A stretch of DNA of 64,000 nucleotides from Bifidobacterium pullorum subsp. saeculare (GTDB taxonomy: Bacteria > Actinomycetota > Actinomycetes > Actinomycetales > Bifidobacteriaceae). Below the pieces are notes generated by a model, which made no database searches, was not told where the DNA came from, and saw only the letters and a program-made list of their open reading frames with translations. The DNA is taken from positions 62,001 through 126,000 of the forward strand of contig NZ_JACLYU010000002.1 of assembly GCF_016899725.1 (NCBI RefSeq). Direction: 5' to 3'. The position numbers were made by a program, and so were the translations under genes. Shown here piece by piece: positions 45,853 through 54,388 of the stretch. How positions within the stretch are numbered: the first letter of the stretch is position 1; every line of letters starts with the position of its first letter.

Positions 45853-46763
45853 CAGCGGGCGGCCCCCTTGGCCCGGTCGGATACGCGGGCCTGCTCGCGC
45901 CAGCCGACGACCGGCAGGTCGAATTTGGTGACGAGGCGGCTGGTGAACGGCACGCCGGAGAGGCGGGCCAGGCGCAGTGTGTCGCGGGAGGCGCGCACCT
46001 CGACGCGCGTGCCCTTGGGCAGGGCGCGCTGGCGGCGGCCGTCGCAGCAGATCCAGCCGTCGGAGGCGGAGTCCTCCAGGATGTCGAGCGTGAACATGGA
46101 GTCGTCGCCGATGACCAGCGGACGGGCGAACAGCGCGTGCGCGGCCAGCGGCACCAGTTGCAGGGCCTTGACGTTGGGCCAGATGATGGGCCCTCCGGCG
46201 GAGAAGGCGTACGCGGTGGAGCCGGTGGGCGTGGAGACGATGACGCCGTCCGCGCCGAAGGAGCTCATCTCCACGTCGTCCACGCGGATGGACAGCTCGA
46301 CCATCTTGCCGCGGTCGGCGCGTTCCAGGGTGATGTCGTTGAGGGCCCAGTCCCCCAGCGGCTCGTCCTGGCCGGGCAGCCACACGTCCACGTGGGCGAT
46401 CATGCGCTCGTCGATCGAATAGTCGTGGTCGGCGACCCGCCGGATCGCTTCCTTCATCTGGAAGCTTTCGAATTCGGCAAGGAAGCCCACATGCCCCAGG
46501 TTCACGCCGAGGATCGGCACGCGCGTGCAGTGCACGAGCTCCGCCGCGCGCAGGATCGTGCCGTCGCCGCCGAGCACCACCACGATCTCGGTGGCCTCGT
46601 CCACGACGGGGGGATGCGAGGCGAAGGCCGGCGCCTCGATGTTGTCGACGATCGCCACCTCGAAGCCGGCGGCGCGCAACTGGTCGACGGCCTCGGCGAC
46701 GACGGTGCCCTCCTGGCGCAGGCGGGAGTGCGTCACCACCACCGCGTGCCGCTTGGTTCGCAT
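45852..46763 (-). CDS. nadK: NAD kinase
   Basis: A 303-aa enzyme phosphorylating NAD to NADP. The catalytic GGDG motif is in IVVVLGGDGTILRAAEL, followed by LGVNLGHVGFLAEFE, DWALNDITLERADR (NE/D motif), and VSTPTGSTAYAFSAGGPIIWP. ATG 46763 has GAAGGGG upstream. It overlaps recN by one base (TGATG). Divergent from the potassium transporter with a 183-base gap. Confidence 0.95.
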   Translation of the reverse strand: MRTKRHAVVVTHSRLRQEGTVVAEAVDQLRAAGFEVAIVDNIEAPAFASHPPVVDEATEIVVVLGGDGTILRAAELVHCTRVPILGVNLGHVGFLAEFESFQMKEAIRRVADHDYSIDERMIAHVDVWLPGQDEPLGDWALNDITLERADRGKMVELSIRVDDVEMSSFGADGVIVSTPTGSTAYAFSAGGPIIWPNVKALQLVPLAAHALFARPLVIGDDSMFTLDILEDSASDGWICCDGRRQRALPKGTRVEVRASRDTLRLARLSGVPFTSRLVTKFDLPVVGWREQARVSDRAKGAAR

Positions 46764-46946
46764 GCGCGCCCCTTCCCATGGAAACGTCCCTACGGGGCCC
46801 ATCGCCCCGCGCCCCATCCTAATCGATGCGGGTGGCCATGGCGGCGAGGCGTGGGTACAATGGGCCCACGCGCGCCGCATCCCCGCATCCCACCGGCGGC
46901 CGCGGCATGGACGGATTCGACGGGACCTGGGAGGCGACCGACGGCT

Positions 46947-48410
46947 ATGGCGGGCGAATCATTCGACGAGGCCTCGGAGTACCGCGCCGCCTCGCGCGGC
47001 ATGTCCTGGTGGTTCGCCGACGAGCATTTCGACCAGGACGCCCGCGACTCGCGTCAGCCCCGCCCGCGGCGCACGGGCTCGCGGCTGCTGGCGCATCCCG
47101 GCCAGCTGTCCATCCTGTACTTCGCGGCGTTGATCGCCGTGGTCACGCTGCTGCTGCTCATCCCCGCCTCCTCGCGCGAGCAGGGCTCCACCGACCCGGT
47201 CACCGCGTTCTTCACCGCCGTGTCGGCCCTGTCCACCTGCGGCATCCCGGTGGTGAACACGGCCGAGCATTGGACCAGGTTCGGCCAGGCCATCATCCTG
47301 GTGTCCGTGCAATTGGGCGGCCTGGGCGTGATGACCTTCGCGTCGATCATCGCGTTGGCGGTCAGTCGCCACATCAAGGTGCAGCAGCGCGTGCTGGCGG
47401 CCAACGAGCTGGGCACCACCAAGCTCGCCGAGGTGCGCGGCGTGGTCACGATCGTGGTGGTCACCACCTTCGCCATCGAAGGCGTGACGATGGTCTTCCT
47501 GTTCCCCGGCCTCTACCGGCTCAATGGCGGCGAGCTGGGCGTCACGCTGTGGGAGGCGTTGTTCTACGCGGTCTCCTCGTACAACAACACCGGTTTCACG
47601 CCGGACGCGGCCGGCCTGCACGTCGACTCGTGGGCGGTGGGCCTGCCGGTGCTCGCGGCCGCGTTCGTCGGCACGCTCGGCTTCCCGGTGATCCTCAACC
47701 TGGTGCGGGCGGCGCGTCTGCGCATCGCGCCGCGCCGTTGGAACCTGCACACCAAGCTGACGCTGGTGACCACGTTCGCACTGGTGGCCACCTCGCTGCT
47801 GTGGTTCCTGGTGGTGGAGTGGAACAATCCGGCGCTGTTCAAGGACGCGGACGCGTCGATGCGCCTGCGTTCGGCCCTGTCCGCCGCGGTGATGCCCCGC
47901 TCCTCCGGATTCGACCTGTCGTGGGTGCCGCAGGTGAGCGAGGAGACGAAGGTGTTCATGAGCGGCATAATGTTCATCGGCGGCGGCAGCTCCTCGACCG
48001 CCGGCGGCATCCGCGTGACGACGTTCGCGGTGATCGTGCTCATGTGCCGCGCCGCGTTCACCGGACGCCACGACGTCAACGCGTTCCGCCGGCGTATCCC
48101 CACGCGCCTGCTCACCACGGCGGTGAGCGTGGCCGCCACCTGCCTGGCGCTGGTGGTGGCCGCGTCCCTGGCGTTGATGTTCGCGACGGACGCGAGCCTG
48201 ACGGACGCGCTGTTCGAGACCTGCTCGGCGTTCAGCCTGGGCGGCTACACGGTGGGCGTGGCCAGCGCGGACGATCCGGCCACGCTGCTCATCCTCGCGG
48301 CGGTGATGATCGTCGGCCGGCTCGGGCCGATGACCTTCGCCTACGCGATCTCGCGGCCGCGCACGCCGGAGGCGGTGCGCTACCCGCAGGAGCCGATCGT
48401 GGTGGGCTGA
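46947..48410 (+). CDS. Potassium uptake membrane subunit (TrkH/KtrB family)
   Basis: A 487-aa potassium channel-like transporter with four M1-P-M2 repeats. Selectivity loops are FFTAVSALSTCGIPVVN, LFYAVSSYNNTGFTPDA, VMPRSSGFDLSWV and ETCSAFSLGGYTVGV; the family glycine is at the loop centre. The GGGSSSTAGGIRVTTF motif precedes the fourth repeat. The start is MAGESFDEASEY at 46947, with GGAGG 12 bases upstream; a later Met (about 47000) is possible. It pairs with the regulatory subunit 47 bases downstream. Confidence 0.92.
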   Translation: MAGESFDEASEYRAASRGMSWWFADEHFDQDARDSRQPRPRRTGSRLLAHPGQLSILYFAALIAVVTLLLLIPASSREQGSTDPVTAFFTAVSALSTCGIPVVNTAEHWTRFGQAIILVSVQLGGLGVMTFASIIALAVSRHIKVQQRVLAANELGTTKLAEVRGVVTIVVVTTFAIEGVTMVFLFPGLYRLNGGELGVTLWEALFYAVSSYNNTGFTPDAAGLHVDSWAVGLPVLAAAFVGTLGFPVILNLVRAARLRIAPRRWNLHTKLTLVTTFALVATSLLWFLVVEWNNPALFKDADASMRLRSALSAAVMPRSSGFDLSWVPQVSEETKVFMSGIMFIGGGSSSTAGGIRVTTFAVIVLMCRAAFTGRHDVNAFRRRIPTRLLTTAVSVAATCLALVVAASLALMFATDASLTDALFETCSAFSLGGYTVGVASADDPATLLILAAVMIVGRLGPMTFAYAISRPRTPEAVRYPQEPIVVG

Positions 48411-48457
48411 GTGCGGGCGGATACGACGGCATGGCATTGGCAAGGAAGGAGCCTTAG

Positions 48458-49117
48458 ATGGAGGACAGGATCAACAACAGCGTGCTGGTGGTGGGTCTCG
48501 GCCGCTTCGGCAGCGCGGTGGCCACCACGCTCGACGACTTGGGCAAGGAGGTGCTGGCGGTGGACAAGGACCCCGAGCTCGTGGCCCGATGGTCGGCGCT
48601 CATCCCCACCGTGCAGGCGGATATGACCGATGTGATGGCGGTGGAGCAGGTGGGCGTCTCCGAGTTCGGCTCGGCGGTCGTGGCCATCGGCGACAGCGTG
48701 GAGGCGTCGGTCATCACGGCCGGCAACCTGCTGGACGCAGGCGTGACCGACCTGTGGGCGAAGTCCGTGTCCAAGGAGCATGCGCGCATCCTGCAGCGCA
48801 TCGGCGCGCGCCACATCATCAACGCGGAGACGGACGCCGGCAAACGCATCGGCCACCTGGTCTCCTCGAATTACCTCGACTACATCGAGATCGCCGGCCC
48901 GCACACCGTGGTCAAGGCGCATACGCCGGCGCATGTGGCGGGCATGACGATCGCGGACGCCAAGGTGCACGACCGCTTCGGCATCGTGGTGGTGGGCGTC
49001 AAGGGCCCGGGCCGTGAGTTCGAATACGGGGCCAACGAGCTGGTGATGCACCGCAACGACGAGCTCATCCTCGCCGGCCCGCAGCGCCAGATCGACCGTT
49101 TCCTCGCGCAGCAGTGA
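48458..49117 (+). CDS. Potassium uptake regulatory subunit (TrkA/KtrA family, RCK)
   Basis: A 219-aa cytoplasmic ring protein. The RCK N-domain binds nucleotide through VLVVGLGRFGSAVATTLDDLGKEVLAVDKDP, ending with DAGVTDLWAKSVSKEHARIL. The RCK_C domain (about 135-219) carries VVKAHTPAHVAGMTIADAKVHDRFGIVVVGVK. It gates the membrane subunit encoded upstream. ATG 48458 has AAGGAG at good spacing. KtrC/A C-domains often bind cyclic di-AMP; that is family knowledge. Confidence 0.93.
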   Translation: MEDRINNSVLVVGLGRFGSAVATTLDDLGKEVLAVDKDPELVARWSALIPTVQADMTDVMAVEQVGVSEFGSAVVAIGDSVEASVITAGNLLDAGVTDLWAKSVSKEHARILQRIGARHIINAETDAGKRIGHLVSSNYLDYIEIAGPHTVVKAHTPAHVAGMTIADAKVHDRFGIVVVGVKGPGREFEYGANELVMHRNDELILAGPQRQIDRFLAQQ

Positions 49118-49140
49118 GACGTCGCCCGCGCCGCCGGCGT

Positions 49141-49926
49141 TCAGGCGGTGCGGGCGTACAGCAGATACTCCGCGTTGCCGTGGGTGCCTTCGATGGGGCT
49201 GGGCGCGCTGGCCACGACGCGCAGCCCGTTGGCCTCGGCGCAGGCGGTGACGTCGGCCAGGGCCTGCCGCCTGGCGGCGGGGTCGGTGACGATGCCGTTC
49301 TTGCCGAGCCGGGCGCGGCCGACCTCGAACTGGGGTTTGACCAGCAGGATGACGTGCGCGCCGGGCGCGGCCAGGCGCGCCACCGGCGGGATCACGTGGG
49401 ATAGGGAGATGAAGGAGACGTCGGAGACGACCACCTGGGGCGCGTAGGGTAGGTCGCCCGGGGCGACGTCGCGGATGTTGGTGCCGCTCATCTCGATGAC
49501 GCGCGGGTCGCCGGCGATGCGAGGGTCGAGCTGGCCGTGGCCGACGTCGAGCGCGATCACACGCCGCGCGCCGCGGCGCAGCAGCACTTCGGTGAAGCCT
49601 CCGGTGGAGGCGCCGATGTCCAGGCAGTCCATGCCCTCCGGCGCGGGCAGTCCGTGCGGGGCGAAGGCCTGGTAGGCGCCGACGAGTTTGAGCGCGCCGC
49701 GCGAGACGTAGTCGTCGCCCAGGTCCGCGGCGAGCCTCGCCTGGGGGCCGACGGTGGCCGCGGGTCTGGCCACGGCCCGGCCGTCGACGCTGACCCGGCC
49801 CGCCTTGACCAGGCGGGCGGCCTTGGAGCGGGTGGCGACGAGTCCGCGGGCGACAAGCGCCGCGTCGAGCCGCATCGGCCCGGCCTGCCCATCCAAGCGA
49901 CGGTCAGCGGAGGAATCGGCGCTCAT
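49141..49926 (-). CDS. tlyA: TlyA family rRNA 2'-O-methyltransferase / hemolysin-like
   Basis: A 261-aa protein: an S4 RNA-binding domain first (MRLDAALVARGLVATRSKAARLVKAGRVSVDGR, residues 18-50), then a FtsJ-like methyltransferase. The SAM loop is LDIGASTGGFTEVLLRRGA, with the K-D-K-E tetrad suggested by YVSRGALKL, VSDVSFISL, LLVKPQFEVG and the end region. In mycobacteria TlyA methylates both rRNAs and governs capreomycin sensitivity. Its ATG overlaps the upstream 59-aa protein as ATGA. Confidence 0.92.
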   Translation of the reverse strand: MSADSSADRRLDGQAGPMRLDAALVARGLVATRSKAARLVKAGRVSVDGRAVARPAATVGPQARLAADLGDDYVSRGALKLVGAYQAFAPHGLPAPEGMDCLDIGASTGGFTEVLLRRGARRVIALDVGHGQLDPRIAGDPRVIEMSGTNIRDVAPGDLPYAPQVVVSDVSFISLSHVIPPVARLAAPGAHVILLVKPQFEVGRARLGKNGIVTDPAARRQALADVTACAEANGLRVVASAPSPIEGTHGNAEYLLYARTA

Positions 49927-50102
49927 GCCTGCTCCTCGTCGAGTTCGCGGCGCAGACCGTCGAGCACGTCGCGCAGGACCTTGGCCTTGCCCTCATCGTC
50001 GCATCCGGACAGCGTGGCGAGCCCGGGGTACCGTTCCTCCAGCGGCGGGCGGGCGCCGGCAGGCGCGTCCGTGGCGTCGGTCCTGTCCGTGGCGCCGCTC
50101 AT
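49923..50102 (-). CDS. Small acidic protein (59 aa) between HAD phosphatase and tlyA
   Basis: A 59-aa soluble protein with the helical end DEGKAKVLRDVLDGLRRELDEEQ and a disordered, acidic start. It overlaps the HAD gene and tlyA by four bases on each side (ATGA twice), so it is a real member of the chain despite its size. Small proteins occur at this place in other actinobacteria. No family or function is recognised. Confidence 0.75.
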   Translation of the reverse strand: MSGATDRTDATDAPAGARPPLEERYPGLATLSGCDDEGKAKVLRDVLDGLRRELDEEQA

Positions 50103-51148
50103 AGCGCGACGAACTCCGGCAGCGCCAGGGCGGCGGTGTCGAGGCCGCTGTCCGCGGCCTCCCAGGCGGCGTCCAGGGCGGCCTTGAGACCGTCGATGCC
50201 GTCGGCGCCGTCCCCGGTCACGCGCAGCGCGCCGTCGGCCACGCGCGCGACGGCGCTGCCGCAGGCCCAGCCGCCGTCCGCGGTGCGTTCCGGAGCGCGG
50301 GCGGGCTCCAGCAGGGCGCGCAGGTCGCGGGCCACGTAGGTGGGGCGCAGGTGTGCGGGGGCGAGCATGAGCTCGCGTGGATTGGTCACGCCGGTGAGCA
50401 CGGCGAGCGAATCGTAGCCGCCGCGGTTGCCGGCCTCGATGTCGGTGTCGAGGCGGTCGCCGATGGCCAGGCACTGTCCCTTGGGCACGGGGTCGCCGCC
50501 GCCGGAGGCGTTGAGCAGGCGCGCCTCGTCGTACATGTACGCCTCGGGCTTGCCGGCGGAGGCAACGGGTTCGACGCCCGTGGCCGCGACGACCGCGTTG
50601 ATGAACGTGCCGCAGCCGGGGGTGGGCCCCTTCTCCCGCGGCAGGCTCAGGTCGCGGTTCGTGACCAGGTAGGTGGCGCCGGCCTCGACGGCGTAGGCCG
50701 CCTCGGCGAGCACCTGCCAGTTGATGCCCGGGAACCAGCCCTGGAGCACGGCGGCCGGATGGTCGTCGGAGGAGTCGACGACGCGCAGTCCCTGCTTGGC
50801 GACCTCGTCGCGCAGATGGTCGGCGCCGATGACCAGCACCGCGGCGCCGGCGGGCACTTCGCGCGCCGTCATGCGCGCGGCCACGACGGCAGAGGTGATG
50901 ACCTGCCACGGCTCCACGTCCAGGCCGAAGCCCTTGAGCTGGTCGGCCACGACGCTCTGGTAGCGCGAGGAGTTGTTCGTCGTGTACTCCACCCGCATGC
51001 CAAGCGCTTCGGCGGCGCGGATGGAGTCGGACGCATGCCCGACCGCCTCCTTGCCGCGGTAGACGACGCCGTCGAGGTCGAGCAGGGCGAGCCCGTAGGC
51101 CTCGGCGAGCGGACGGTCGGTGGATTTGAGGAAGCGGGTGGCGCTCAC
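50099..51148 (-). CDS. HAD-IIA family hydrolase (NagD/PGP-like)
   Basis: A 349-aa phosphatase. Motif I ALLDLDGVVYRGKEAV is at about 21-36, motif II VEYTTNNSSR at about 53-62, the C2B-type cap follows, then ASAGKPEAYMY and LAIGDRLDTDIEAGNRGG (motif IV). The last ~90 residues are an extra C-terminal domain present in the actinobacterial members. The start is GTG at 51148, overlapping the TPR-gene stop as GTGA. Substrate unknown; relatives act on glycerol-3-phosphate or p-nitrophenyl phosphate. Confidence 0.87.
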   Translation of the reverse strand: MSATRFLKSTDRPLAEAYGLALLDLDGVVYRGKEAVGHASDSIRAAEALGMRVEYTTNNSSRYQSVVADQLKGFGLDVEPWQVITSAVVAARMTAREVPAGAAVLVIGADHLRDEVAKQGLRVVDSSDDHPAAVLQGWFPGINWQVLAEAAYAVEAGATYLVTNRDLSLPREKGPTPGCGTFINAVVAATGVEPVASAGKPEAYMYDEARLLNASGGGDPVPKGQCLAIGDRLDTDIEAGNRGGYDSLAVLTGVTNPRELMLAPAHLRPTYVARDLRALLEPARAPERTADGGWACGSAVARVADGALRVTGDGADGIDGLKAALDAAWEAADSGLDTAALALPEFVAL

Positions 51149-52845
51149 GCCTCGGTCGCCTCCCCCGCGTCGTCGGCGCCGGGGGCGGCCGGATCGGCGT
51201 CGGAGGCGGCGCCGTCGGCGGCCTGGACGGCCGGCAGCTCGTTCTCGTCGTCCGCATCCGGGGCGTCGCCGGTGTCCTCGCCGGCGACGTCGGCGACGAT
51301 GGCCGCGTCGTCCACGGCGTCGGTCTCGCGCTCGGCCGTGAACTCGACCGGACCCTCGGCTTGGTCGTCGTCGACGGCGTCGGCGGCGGCCTCATCGTCA
51401 TCGTCGTCATCGGGCGCCCACTGGGCGTCCTCCTCGGTGATGCCAAGCTCGGCCAGCTCGTCCTCGTCGCCCACCAGGCTCTCCAGATCGTGGTCGATGA
51501 CCACGTCATCGGATTCCTCGTCCTCGTCGAAGTCGGCGTACTGGTCCTCCAGACGCTCGATGAGGTCGTCGAGCCGCATCGCCTCGTCCGTGCGGCCGGC
51601 CTCCTCCAGGAAGTTCTGCTCGGCCTGCAGGGCGCGCATGCGGTAGCCGCCGGAGATGCCCTTGGACGTGCCCAGCGTATGCGCGATTGCGATGGCCTTG
51701 TCCCAATGCTCCAGATCAGCCAGCGCGCCGGCGTACACCAGGAACATCTCGGCCTTGGCGTCGCCGCGCAGCAGCTTCGCGTCGTCCGACAACGCCACCT
51801 CGATGGCCTTCTTGGGCTGGCCGAGGCCACGCTCGCAGTCGGCGATGAACGGCAGATAATCCGGATAGCCGTTCATACGGTGCGCGGTGCGGAACTCACG
51901 CAGCGCCAGCTTGTAGTTGCCGCAACGATAGGCCACGAAGGCGAGCACCTCGCGCGCGAAGTCGATGCGGGAGGCCTGCCGGGCGGCCCACTGCGCGTGC
52001 TCCAGCGCGGCCTTCGGCTCGTCGTCGATCAGCGTGTAAGCGGCCAGGATGTGCAGGCCCACGTTCTCCGCATGCTCCTTGGACAGGCCGCGCAGACGCT
52101 CGCGCTCGTCCTTGGACAGCATCGACCAAGTCAGCCCCTTGGGCATGCGCGGCTCGTCCGGACGACGGTCGGTGTACGGGTTCTGCGAGGGGAAGCTCAT
52201 CGTGCCGTCGGAATTGCGGCGCGGACGGGACATGTACTCCTCGCGCTTGGCCTCGCGGTGCTGGCGCTTCTCCTCCGGGGAGAACTCGCGGCGCGGACCC
52301 TTGTGGAAGTCCTTGCGGCCCTCCTCGCGGCGGTCGTCCCGGCGCTCGTCCCGGCGGAAGGGGCGGCGCTCGCCGTCCTTGTGGAAGTCCTTACGGGAAT
52401 CCTTGCCGTCCTTGTGGAAGTCCTTGCCGTCCTTGCGGAAATCCTTGCGGCCGTCGCGCTCCTTGCGGAAGCCGTCGTCCTTGCGGAAGGGGCGGCGCCC
52501 CTCCTCGCGGCGCTCACCGTCCTTCCACTCGCGGCGCTCGCCGTCCTCGCGGGGCTGCCAGTCGCGGCGCGGACCCTTGTGGAAGTCGCGGCGCTCCTCG
52601 CCGCTCTCGCCGGCGCCTTCGGCGCGGAAGCCGTCCGACTTGCGGAAGTCCTTGCGGAAGCCGGACGACTTATGGAAGCCGCCCTTGCCGCCACGGCCCT
52701 CATGGCCGTAGCCTGGCTTGCCGCCGCGGCCGGGACGCGACGGCCCGCGGCCCTTGCCGTAGTGGCCGTTGCCCCGCCCGTTACCGTTGCCATTGCCATA
52801 GTGACCGCGGCGCTCGCCGCTGCCGCCGTTGTGTTCCTGAGCCAT
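51145..52845 (-). CDS. TPR-like protein with basic/aromatic disordered N-terminus and acidic C-terminus
   Basis: A 566-aa protein. Residues 1-60 are Gly/Asn/Arg-rich (NGNGNGRGNGHYGKGRG). Residues 60-225 are a run of degenerate units such as KDFHKDG and RKDFRKD, mixing basic, acidic and Phe residues. The middle (about 240-420) is helical with TPR-like units (AAYTLIDDEPKAALEHAQWAARQA, EVLAFVAYRCGNYKLALREFRTAHRMNG). The last 120 residues are strongly acidic. There is no signal peptide. It heads the chain to the HAD phosphatase, 59-aa protein and tlyA. The disordered arm suggests RNA binding or condensate formation, which is inference. Confidence 0.8.
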   Translation of the reverse strand: MAQEHNGGSGERRGHYGNGNGNGRGNGHYGKGRGPSRPGRGGKPGYGHEGRGGKGGFHKSSGFRKDFRKSDGFRAEGAGESGEERRDFHKGPRRDWQPREDGERREWKDGERREEGRRPFRKDDGFRKERDGRKDFRKDGKDFHKDGKDSRKDFHKDGERRPFRRDERRDDRREEGRKDFHKGPRREFSPEEKRQHREAKREEYMSRPRRNSDGTMSFPSQNPYTDRRPDEPRMPKGLTWSMLSKDERERLRGLSKEHAENVGLHILAAYTLIDDEPKAALEHAQWAARQASRIDFAREVLAFVAYRCGNYKLALREFRTAHRMNGYPDYLPFIADCERGLGQPKKAIEVALSDDAKLLRGDAKAEMFLVYAGALADLEHWDKAIAIAHTLGTSKGISGGYRMRALQAEQNFLEEAGRTDEAMRLDDLIERLEDQYADFDEDEESDDVVIDHDLESLVGDEDELAELGITEEDAQWAPDDDDDDEAAADAVDDDQAEGPVEFTAERETDAVDDAAIVADVAGEDTGDAPDADDENELPAVQAADGAASDADPAAPGADDAGEATEA

Positions 52846-52922
52846 GGATGTCTCCCAAGTTCCTTGTCTGCGCGGCTACGCGCCGCGCGAGCGTTGTATC
52901 GATGATGGATGGACGACGCGAA

Positions 52923-54245
52923 TCAGCGGTGCTCGACCGCGCCCAACGCCTTCTTACCGCGGCGGATGAGCGCGAAACGGCCCTGGAGGAAGTCGGCGTC
53001 CGTCAGCACGGCGTCCCCATCCTCCACGCGCACATTGTTGAGGTACACGCCACCGGACTTGATCGCGCGGCGCGCCTCGGAGGCGGTATGGAACAGGCCT
53101 GCGGCCTGGGCGGCGTCGATGACGCGGTCGCCGGGCGCGGCAGCCGGGAAGGCGCGCGTCCCGTCCTCGCCGGTCACCTGGAAGCCGTCGAGCACGGACT
53201 GCAGGGTCTGCCCGTCGATGGCGGCCAGATCGCCGCCACGGCCGAACAGCGCGGCGGAGGCGTCGATCGCGGCCTGCGTGGCCTCCTCGCCGTGCACGAA
53301 GCTCGTGACCTCCCAGGCGAGCGCCTTCTGCGCCTCGCGGGCGCCCGGGTTCTGCTGAGACTCGGCCACCAGACGCTCGATCTCGGCCTTGGGCAGGAAG
53401 GTGAACGCCTTGAGCAGGCTCTCCATCTCCACGTCCGGACGGTTGAACCAGAACTGGTAGAACTTGTACGGCGAGAGCATCGTCGGATCGATCCACACGG
53501 CGTTGCCCTCGGACTTGCCGAACTTCTTGCCCTGTGCGTCGGTGATGATCGGGCTGGTGAACACGTTGACGTCCACGCCGCGCACCTTGTGGATGAGGTC
53601 CAGGCCGCTGGTGAGGTTGCCCCACTGGTCGGAGCCGCCGAGCTGGAGCGTGCAGCCGTACTCGTCGTACAGGTGCAGGAAGTCGTTGCCCTGGAGCACC
53701 TGGTAGCTGAACTCGGTGAAGCTGATGCCCTCCTCGGAGTTGAGACGGCGGGCGACGGTGTCCTTGGCGAGCATGGTGCCGAGTCGGAAGTTCTTGCCGA
53801 CGTCGCGCAGGAAGTCGATGACCGTCATCTGCGCGGTCCAGTCGTAGTTGGAGACGAAGCGCACCGGGTTGTCGCCGTCGGCGTCGAGGATGCCTCCGAT
53901 CTGCGCCTTGAGGCGCTCGGCCCATCCGGCGACGACGTCCTTGGGGTTGAGCGTGCGCTCGCCCGACTGGCGGGGGTCGCCGATCAGGCCCGTGGCGCCG
54001 CCGACGAGGGCGATTGGATGGTGGCCGGCCAGCTGCAGGTGCCGCATGTTGATGAGCTGCACGAGGTTGCCGATGTGCAGGGAGGCCGCGGTCGGGTCGA
54101 AGCCGCAATAATAGGTGATCGGCTCCCCGTTCAGCGCCTTCGCGAGTCGATCCCGGTCCGTGGACTGGGAAATCAACCCGCGCCATTCCAGTTCATCGAG
54201 CAGGGTGGAGAACCCCGCTTCCCTGAAGTCGGTGACGTGAGCCAT
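52923..54245 (-). CDS. tyrS: Tyrosyl-tRNA synthetase
   Basis: A 440-aa class I synthetase. The HIGH motif is in [17 protein letters not shown] at about 50-66, the tyrosine site in [18 protein letters not shown] and [16 protein letters not shown], and the KMSKS loop reads [13 protein letters not shown] near 247. The C-terminal S4-type domain is present ([18 protein letters not shown]). The ATG at 54245 opens [23 protein letters not shown]. Length is standard. No T-box leader is seen. Confidence 0.96.
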   Translation of the reverse strand: MAHVTDFREAGFSTLLDELEWRGLISQSTDRDRLAKALNGEPITYYCGFDPTAASLHIGNLVQLINMRHLQLAGHHPIALVGGATGLIGDPRQSGERTLNPKDVVAGWAERLKAQIGGILDADGDNPVRFVSNYDWTAQMTVIDFLRDVGKNFRLGTMLAKDTVARRLNSEEGISFTEFSYQVLQGNDFLHLYDEYGCTLQLGGSDQWGNLTSGLDLIHKVRGVDVNVFTSPIITDAQGKKFGKSEGNAVWIDPTMLSPYKFYQFWFNRPDVEMESLLKAFTFLPKAEIERLVAESQQNPGAREAQKALAWEVTSFVHGEEATQAAIDASAALFGRGGDLAAIDGQTLQSVLDGFQVTGEDGTRAFPAAAPGDRVIDAAQAAGLFHTASEARRAIKSGGVYLNNVRVEDGDAVLTDADFLQGRFALIRRGKKALGAVEHR

Positions 54246-54388
54246 GCCTGGTGCTTCTCCCTATCGCAGTATGGGTGATTCCGCGCTTTTGCGCATCTTC
54301 CAGTCTCGCAGTACGCGGAGACACCGCGGCGGGGCGGCCCCGGCCACGGTAAGGTGGTGGCCAATCGCCTCGGCAGGAGGAGAGGGAC

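Noticed and set aside
46826-48457. Alternative 543-codon frame over the potassium transporter
   Set aside because: Arg/Gly/His-rich shadow translation; the overlapping frame from 46947 has clear TrkH selectivity loops.
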